Source: Pseudomonadota bacterium (GTDB lineage Bacteria; Pseudomonadota; Gammaproteobacteria; Burkholderiales; Burkholderiaceae_B). From it: a stretch of 64,000 nucleotides of DNA. The translations under genes were made by a program, and so were the position numbers. Positions 59,649-64,000 of the stretch are shown here, in pieces (position 1 is the first letter of the stretch; each line of letters starts with the position of its first letter). The notes under the pieces were generated by a model. The model ran no database searches and was not told where the DNA came from. It saw only the letters and a program-made list of their open reading frames with translations. The stretch is taken from the NCBI GenBank assembly GCA_023440825.1, contig JAEXRL010000001.1, positions 121,204 to 185,203 on the forward strand, written 5' to 3'.

Positions 59649-61448
59649 GTGTCTGTTTTGCCGCAAAACAAGGAATTAAAATTTCAAGCTGCTAACCATG
59701 ATCCGGTACGTGCCGAGTTATGGCGTCGAATCTATAGTCGATTGCGTCCGTATTGGAAGGTGGTCATATTGGCCCTGGTTCTGGTGAGCATTGCCTCGGC
59801 GACTCAACCCGTGCTTGCCATCATCATGAAGCCCTTGTTAGACGATGGTTTTACCGGAGCCAAACCTTATTACATGTGGTTTTTACCGCTATCAGTGGTC
59901 GGCCTCATGTTTCTACGCGGAATCACTACCTACGGCAGTACGTATCTTTTCGCCTGGGTGACGAACAAAATGCTCTTGTCGCTCCGTATGGATATGTTCC
60001 AACGCCTCTTGAATTTGCCCGATGAGGAGTTCAGGCGTGGTGATACCGGCCGCTTATTGAACCGGTTCACCATTGATGCGGGTGTCATGACAAGCGTGGC
60101 TACGGAAGTGGTAACTGTACTGACGCGTGAAATCCTTACCGTTATCGCTTTGTTAGGCGTGTTGCTGTATATGTCATGGCAATTGACGATTATCGTCTTT
60201 CTTGTCATGCCTATCTCGGTGCTGGTCGCTCGCCTGGTGTCGCGCCGCTTGCGACGCATTAATCGGGATACGGTCAATATGAATGCTGAGCTGACACGCG
60301 TGGTGAACGAAGCCATAGACGGACAGCGTGTCATTAAGCTGTTTAATGGTTACGAGCGCGAGCAAGAGCGTTTTGCATATGTCAATGCACGCTTACGTCG
60401 TTTTGCCATGCGTGCGGCCTCGGCCGATGCCGCCTTGTCTCCGATTACGCAAGTATTTGTGGCCTTGGCTGTGGCGGGTGTCATTTTTGTCGCCTTGTAT
60501 CAGGCTAATAGTGGCACTTTAACGATTGGTAGCTTTGCGGCCTTTATGGCGGCACTGGGGCAAATTTTTGACCCGATTAAGCGCCTGACGAATATTGCCG
60601 GTACGATGCAACGCATGCTGGTCGCGGCTGAAAGCGTGTTCCGCTTAATTGATCAAGACGTAGAGCAGGACACAGCGGGTGGAGAGCTGGATCAGCCTGT
60701 GCGCGGGCGAATTGAGTTTAAACAGGTTACTCACCAGTACCCTGGTGCCGCGGTACCTACCTTAAAGGAAGTGTCTTTTGTGGTGGAGTCTGGGCAAACC
60801 GTAGCGCTAGTTGGTCGTTCAGGAAGCGGGAAAACCACGTTGGCCAATATGTTGCCGCGCTTTGTGCAGGCTCAGTCAGGTCAGGTTCTCTTGGACGATG
60901 TGGATACCCAAACATTAAGCCTGCGTAATTTACGTAGTCAAATATCACTGGTCAGCCAAGACGTGGTGTTATTTGAGGGTACGATTGCGCAAAATGTGGC
61001 CTACGGTGTAGACGGTGAGGTGTCGGAAGAGGAAATCTGGTTCGCTTTGGAAGCCGCCAGCCTAGACACCTTTGTGCAAAGCTTGCCCCAAGGCATACAT
61101 ACGCAGGTGGGTGAAAACGCCAGCGCTCTATCGGGTGGGCAACGTCAGCGACTGGCCATAGCACGTGCTTTAATTAAAAATTCGCCCGTGTTGATTCTAG
61201 ACGAAGCAACCTCTGCGCTGGATAATGAGTCGGAAAGGCAGGTACAGATTTCGCTGGAAGCCTTGATGCAAGGCCGTAGCACCGTCGTGATTGCGCACCG
61301 CTTAAGCACAGTGCAAAAAGCAGACTTGATACTGGTTCTGGATCAGGGGGAAATTATAGAACGTGGCCGCCACGACGAACTGCTCGAGCTGGACGGGGTC
61401 TATGCCAACTTGTATCGCCTGCAATTTGCCGATGGTAATCAAAATTAG
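59649..61448 (+). CDS. msbA: lipid A export ATP-binding/permease protein MsbA
   Basis: Homodimeric ABC exporter flipping lipid A-core across the inner membrane. The 599-residue protein has an N-terminal six-helix domain (about 25-320) and an ATPase domain with Walker A GRSGSGKTT, Q-loop LVSQDVVLFEGTIAQNVAYG, signature ALSGGQRQRLAIARALI, Walker B VLILDEATSALDNESE and H-loop VIAHRLSTVQ. Length and motifs fit MsbA (582 in E. coli). Start is GTG; no good SD. It diverges from the heptosyltransferase gene and is followed by a small lipoprotein gene after 29 bp. Confidence 0.94.
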   Translation: MSVLPQNKELKFQAANHDPVRAELWRRIYSRLRPYWKVVILALVLVSIASATQPVLAIIMKPLLDDGFTGAKPYYMWFLPLSVVGLMFLRGITTYGSTYLFAWVTNKMLLSLRMDMFQRLLNLPDEEFRRGDTGRLLNRFTIDAGVMTSVATEVVTVLTREILTVIALLGVLLYMSWQLTIIVFLVMPISVLVARLVSRRLRRINRDTVNMNAELTRVVNEAIDGQRVIKLFNGYEREQERFAYVNARLRRFAMRAASADAALSPITQVFVALAVAGVIFVALYQANSGTLTIGSFAAFMAALGQIFDPIKRLTNIAGTMQRMLVAAESVFRLIDQDVEQDTAGGELDQPVRGRIEFKQVTHQYPGAAVPTLKEVSFVVESGQTVALVGRSGSGKTTLANMLPRFVQAQSGQVLLDDVDTQTLSLRNLRSQISLVSQDVVLFEGTIAQNVAYGVDGEVSEEEIWFALEAASLDTFVQSLPQGIHTQVGENASALSGGQRQRLAIARALIKNSPVLILDEATSALDNESERQVQISLEALMQGRSTVVIAHRLSTVQKADLILVLDQGEIIERGRHDELLELDGVYANLYRLQFADGNQN

Positions 61449-61477
61449 ACGATATACGCTAAATCGAGGATGAAAAA

Positions 61478-61903
61478 TTGAAACATAAAATTGGCTTATT
61501 GTTGTGCTTGAGTACGCTGCTCACTGCGTGTGCTGGCTCTGGTGGCGGGTTGCGTGAAAACGATTTGCGTCAAGAGGTCTATCTCTTGGGTGAGTACAGG
61601 ATAGAAGGTACATTTCCCGAGATACAAAGGGCCTTACGTCAGCATCAAGCCGCTTGCGGTAATGCGGCGATATTTCGCATGGATGAGCGTCAGGCCAGCT
61701 ATGGTACCTTGCGCTATGAGCGAGTGAAGGACGCGACCTGGGAAGACAGCATACTCTTTGACCTCACCATGCTTAGTAGTGGTGCTACCGTTGCTAAGGC
61801 TTATACTTATCGCTCGGGTGCTTTGCCCGAAGTGCGCGCTGTGTTAGCGTCTATTGCCTCTCCGGGCGTATGTGATCCTCAGGCTAAGTCTACGAAAGAA
61901 TAA
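61478..61903 (+). CDS. small predicted lipoprotein of unknown function
   Basis: A 141-residue precursor with a 17-residue signal peptide (MKHKIGLLLCLSTLLTA) and lipobox LTAC, so Cys18 should be lipid-modified; the next residues are Ala-Gly, not Asp, favouring outer-membrane sorting. Mature part: a gly/ser-rich linker, then GEYRIEGTFPEIQRALRQHQAACGNAAIFRMDE and a C-terminal single-cysteine region. I do not recognise the family. Start is TTG with GAGGA at 7-bp spacing. It lies after msbA and its last 14 bases overlap the end of the convergent rng gene. Co-expression with msbA is likely. Confidence 0.7.
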   Translation: MKHKIGLLLCLSTLLTACAGSGGGLRENDLRQEVYLLGEYRIEGTFPEIQRALRQHQAACGNAAIFRMDERQASYGTLRYERVKDATWEDSILFDLTMLSSGATVAKAYTYRSGALPEVRAVLASIASPGVCDPQAKSTKE

Positions 61904-63353
61904 TATCGTACTGTTCTTGAGTGTGGTGGGGATCTACTTCCAGCGTTATCGGCTTGCCGATAAAGTCGCCGGCCACCGCTAAATGTTGGCTTTCCTCTTC
62001 GAGAAATAAATCCACCACTTCTTGCGAGGCTAGAATGCGAAACTCTTTCGGGTTGAACTGCTTGGCCTCCCTGAGCACCTCGCGCAGTATCTCGTAACAG
62101 ATACTGCGCGCTGTCCTTACCGTGCCTCGTGACTGACAGGTGGGGCAGGGCTCACAGAGCTGATGGGCTAGTGAATCTCTAGTGCGTTTACGCGTCATTT
62201 CCACCAAACCAAGCTGACTAAAACCATTGACGGTGACTCGGGTGCGATCTTTGCCCAGTGCTTTTTGTAGCTCTTGCAGTACGGACTCTTTATGTTCAGG
62301 GTCATCCATGTCAATGAAGTCCAGAATGATGATTCCCCCCAGATTGCGTAAACGTAGCTGTCTGGCAAGGGCCACGGCCGCTTCTAGATTCGTTTTGAAG
62401 ATGGTGTCACCAAAATTACGGCCACCGATATAACCGCCTGTGTTTACATCAATGGTGGTTAACGCCTCGGTCTGGTCTATCATCAGATACCCGCCTGACT
62501 TCAGGTCTACGCGTCTAGAGAGTGCGCGCAGTATCTCCTCGTCTACATTGGCGGTATCGAATAAGGGACGACTGCCTCGATGGTGTTCAATTAACTTTGA
62601 TACGGAAGGGGTGTAGATCTCTGCCCAGTCCTTCATTTCCTGCACTACGGTGCGCGAGTCAACAATAATGGATGCGGTATTGGGAGTGACAATATCGCGT
62701 AACACTCGTTGCGTCAGGTCTAGGTCTGTGTACACCACTGAAGGGGCGCCCTGAGTTTTAATGCGTTCTTGTATGCGCGACCATAACGTACGTAAATAAG
62801 CTTGATCGGCCGCGATTTCCTCGTCGGAAGCGCACTCGGCCTGTGTGCGCACAATGAAGCCCCCTTTTTCGTCCTGGTTCATCAATTGTTTTACCCGCTC
62901 GCGCAGGGCGATGCGGTCGGCCTCATCGCCTATGCGTTGAGAAACACCGATATGTGGATCAAAGGGCAGATAGACCAGCATGCGACCCGCAATACTAATT
63001 TGCGTAGATAAGCGTGCCCCTTTGGTGCCTAAGGGGTCTTTAATGACCTGCGCCAATAAGGACTGGCCTTCAAACAGCAGCTTTTCGATGGGTGTCGGTG
63101 AGGTACCCTGGGTGCGCTCGACACGATTTTGGCGTAAATCGGCTACGTGAATAAACGCTGCACGCTCTAGGCCTATATCAACAAAAGCGCTTTGCATGCC
63201 CGGCAGCACGCGAACAACTTTCCCTAAGTAGACATTGCCTACATAAGCACGCTGTATGCTGCGCTCTATATGTATCTCTTGTACGGCGCCTTGCTCGATT
63301 AAAGCAACACGTGTCTCGAAGGGGGTCACATTAATCAGTATGTCTTCGTGCAT
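61890..63353 (-). CDS. rng: ribonuclease G
   Basis: RNase G (CafA) matures the 16S 5' end and degrades some mRNAs. The 487-residue protein begins DILINVTPFETRVALIEQG, has the S1 domain (about 35-115, RAYVGNVYLGKVVRVLPGMQSAFVDIG), the DNase I-like catalytic core with IIILDFIDMDD and the zinc-link CEPCPTC near 405. It lacks the long C-terminal scaffold of RNase E, so RNase G is the right paralogue. Its 3' end overlaps the lipoprotein gene by 14 bp. The upstream 647 bases hold its own promoter candidate and the outward promoter array. Confidence 0.96.
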   Translation of the reverse strand: MHEDILINVTPFETRVALIEQGAVQEIHIERSIQRAYVGNVYLGKVVRVLPGMQSAFVDIGLERAAFIHVADLRQNRVERTQGTSPTPIEKLLFEGQSLLAQVIKDPLGTKGARLSTQISIAGRMLVYLPFDPHIGVSQRIGDEADRIALRERVKQLMNQDEKGGFIVRTQAECASDEEIAADQAYLRTLWSRIQERIKTQGAPSVVYTDLDLTQRVLRDIVTPNTASIIVDSRTVVQEMKDWAEIYTPSVSKLIEHHRGSRPLFDTANVDEEILRALSRRVDLKSGGYLMIDQTEALTTIDVNTGGYIGGRNFGDTIFKTNLEAAVALARQLRLRNLGGIIILDFIDMDDPEHKESVLQELQKALGKDRTRVTVNGFSQLGLVEMTRKRTRDSLAHQLCEPCPTCQSRGTVRTARSICYEILREVLREAKQFNPKEFRILASQEVVDLFLEEESQHLAVAGDFIGKPITLEVDPHHTQEQYDIILS

Positions 63354-63374
63354 GATGTCCGCTATTCAAATAAT

Positions 63375-63403
63375 ATTTTGTTTGTCACAGTGTAGAGTGT
63401 AAA
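63375..63403 (-). promoter_or_regulatory. candidate promoter for rng
   Basis: On the minus strand TTTACA (complement of 63398-63403), 17-bp spacer, CAAAAT (complement of 63375-63380). Transcription would start near 63367, 13 bases before the rng ATG. Confidence 0.3.
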
Positions 63404-63523
63404 GAATTAACGTACCACGGCTATCTACTTATATAAGGGCTAGCCTAACAGCTATAGTTCAGGTGTTTATAGAAAGGCTGGACGGTGTAGACAGATAAAT
63501 TAATACGAATAGCAAAATAATGC

Positions 63524-63552
63524 TTGCATTCTTTTTTTACGCTTGCTATAGT
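63524..63552 (+). promoter_or_regulatory. outward promoter 1
   Basis: TTGCAT (63524-63529), 17-bp spacer with a T7 run, TATAGT (63547-63552). Confidence 0.6.
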
Positions 63553-63578
63553 TACGTTCTTGCTTGCTACAGCACATA

Positions 63579-63590
63579 CGGGTTAACCCG
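63579..63590. promoter_or_regulatory. 12-bp perfect palindrome downstream of promoter 1
   Basis: CGGGTTAACCCG lies about 20 bases after the expected start of promoter 1, a position suited to a repressor or processing site. No family is assigned. Confidence 0.3.
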
Positions 63591-63656
63591 AAGCGCGACG
63601 CAAACAACGCACACCAAACCACTTGGCGTAGCGAAAAACTCAGGTCAAGTTAAGGC

Positions 63657-63686
63657 TTGCCACAACAAAGTTTTTCATGCTATAGT
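63657..63686 (+). promoter_or_regulatory. outward promoter 2
   Basis: TTGCCA (63657-63662), 18-bp spacer, TATAGT (63681-63686), sharing the ten bases GCTATAGTTA with promoter 1. Confidence 0.55.
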
Positions 63687-63890
63687 TAACGACCTTGCTA
63701 GTGCGAAGTTAAGCGAAAGCGGCAAGGCATTATTTAGTACAGTATGTTGGGCAATGTTTGATTAGCTCAATATGTTTTACTAAGTAATGCATGAAGTTGG
63801 TTTTGTGGGTGAGGTAGGGCAGTCGGTAAGAATGCTTTACATCACCACCAAGCGAAGTTTAAAAAATGTTTGCATTATTTTAAAAAACGC

Positions 63891-63919
63891 TTGACACACA
63901 AAATTAAATGCTTCATAAT
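63891..63919 (+). promoter_or_regulatory. outward promoter 3
   Basis: Perfect -35 TTGACA (63891-63896), 17-bp spacer, CATAAT (63914-63919), preceded by an A/T-rich stretch like an UP element. The strongest of the three; followed by the pyrimidine-rich run TTCTTCTTC. Confidence 0.7.
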
Positions 63920-64000
63920 TCTTCTTCTTTGCTTAGTGCCTAGCACGGTAAAGAAAACAGCCAGTCCAACGGGGCGCGCTGCGGTGGCAACACCAACTGC

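Larger units (their letters stand above)
63354..64000. other. non-coding 647-bp region at the right end
   Basis: No convincing gene. Contains a promoter candidate for rng, three plus-strand promoters (63524, 63657, 63891), three copies of GCTATAGTT (63451, 63545, 63679), a 12-bp palindrome CGGGTTAACCCG (63579-63590) and an inverted repeat CCTTGC/GCAAGG (63693-63698 with 63721-63726 region). The last 80 bases after the third promoter carry no boxA-like or tRNA sequence I can identify. Sequence type and tandem promoters fit the control region of an rRNA or other stable-RNA operon lying beyond the window. Confidence 0.6.

Noticed and set aside
63520..63765. 81-codon open frame (ATG 63520) in the right-end intergenic region
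   Set aside because: It overlaps two promoters and the palindrome, has no SD, an irregular composition and no recognisable motif.
1..64000. CRISPR arrays, insertion sequences, prophage genes, toxin-antitoxin pairs, tRNA genes
   Set aside because: No regularly spaced repeats, transposase or integrase motifs, or T-loop sequences were seen on either strand; the segment looks like core chromosome.

Overview
The window reads as one continuous, gene-dense chromosomal segment of a betaproteobacterium, most likely family Alcaligenaceae (order Burkholderiales). This rests on gene order (rimP-nusA-infB-rbfA-truB, rpsF-priB-rpsR-rplI-dnaB, alaC-hom-thrC), on protein character (PriB between S6 and S18, classical ArgA, KdkA, YggX) and on mid-50s GC judged by eye. 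I see no transposase, integrase, phage gene, CRISPR array or tRNA. Nearly everything is housekeeping; the novelty lies in regulatory architecture rather than in a new gene system.

Layout. 1-8.4 kb: a leader with a possible attenuator, then a translation operon (rimP, nusA, infB, rbfA, truB, typA). 8.5-16.5 kb: a LOG-family phosphoribohydrolase diverging from polA with overlapping start codons, a Na/Pi cotransporter-like protein, htpX, an EamA transporter and a two-domain sulfurtransferase. 16.6-20.7 kb: xseB-ispA, dxs and folE2 (isoprenoid precursors and folate). 20.8-23.9 kb: rpsF-priB-rpsR-rplI and dnaB. 23.9-27.6 kb, minus strand: a PIN-PhoH ATPase with a histone-like basic linker, pdxA, and the pair Mth938-like protein/bcp. 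27.7-31.6 kb: alaC-hom-thrC (alanine and threonine synthesis). 31.7-34.7 kb, minus strand: hpnC-hpnD-hpnE, which makes squalene from farnesyl diphosphate, the IspA product. 34.8-39.6 kb: alr, an unusual SDR, radA, a TauE/SafE permease and kdkA. 39.7-43.6 kb: potFGHI polyamine importer. 43.6-47.3 kb: ArsC/Spx-like protein, rpiA, phoU, yggX, argA. 47.4-54.8 kb: hrpA and dnaE. 54.8-61.9 kb: an envelope-glycan group (two glycosyltransferases, a polysaccharide deacetylase, a YdcF/ElyC protein, a heptosyltransferase-like protein, MsbA, a small lipoprotein). 61.9-63.35 kb: rng. 63.35-64 kb: non-coding, with three good sigma70 promoters pointing out of the window.

The most interesting signals are: (a) intrinsic terminators lying only a few bases before start codons (rimP, pdxA, dnaB, weakly dxs), two of them inside in-frame upstream extensions, suggesting translation-sensitive attenuation; (b) a repeated-module promoter array at the right end, probably for a stable RNA operon; (c) a structured rpsF leader resembling an S6:S18 autoregulatory element; (d) a Fur/Zur-like half-palindrome upstream of folE2; (e) a promoter-like -10 placed for a leaderless deacetylase mRNA; (f) an SDR lacking the usual catalytic serine; (g) a nine-G tract inside ispA. 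All functional statements about proteins are family-level inference from motifs read in the translation; no database search was possible.
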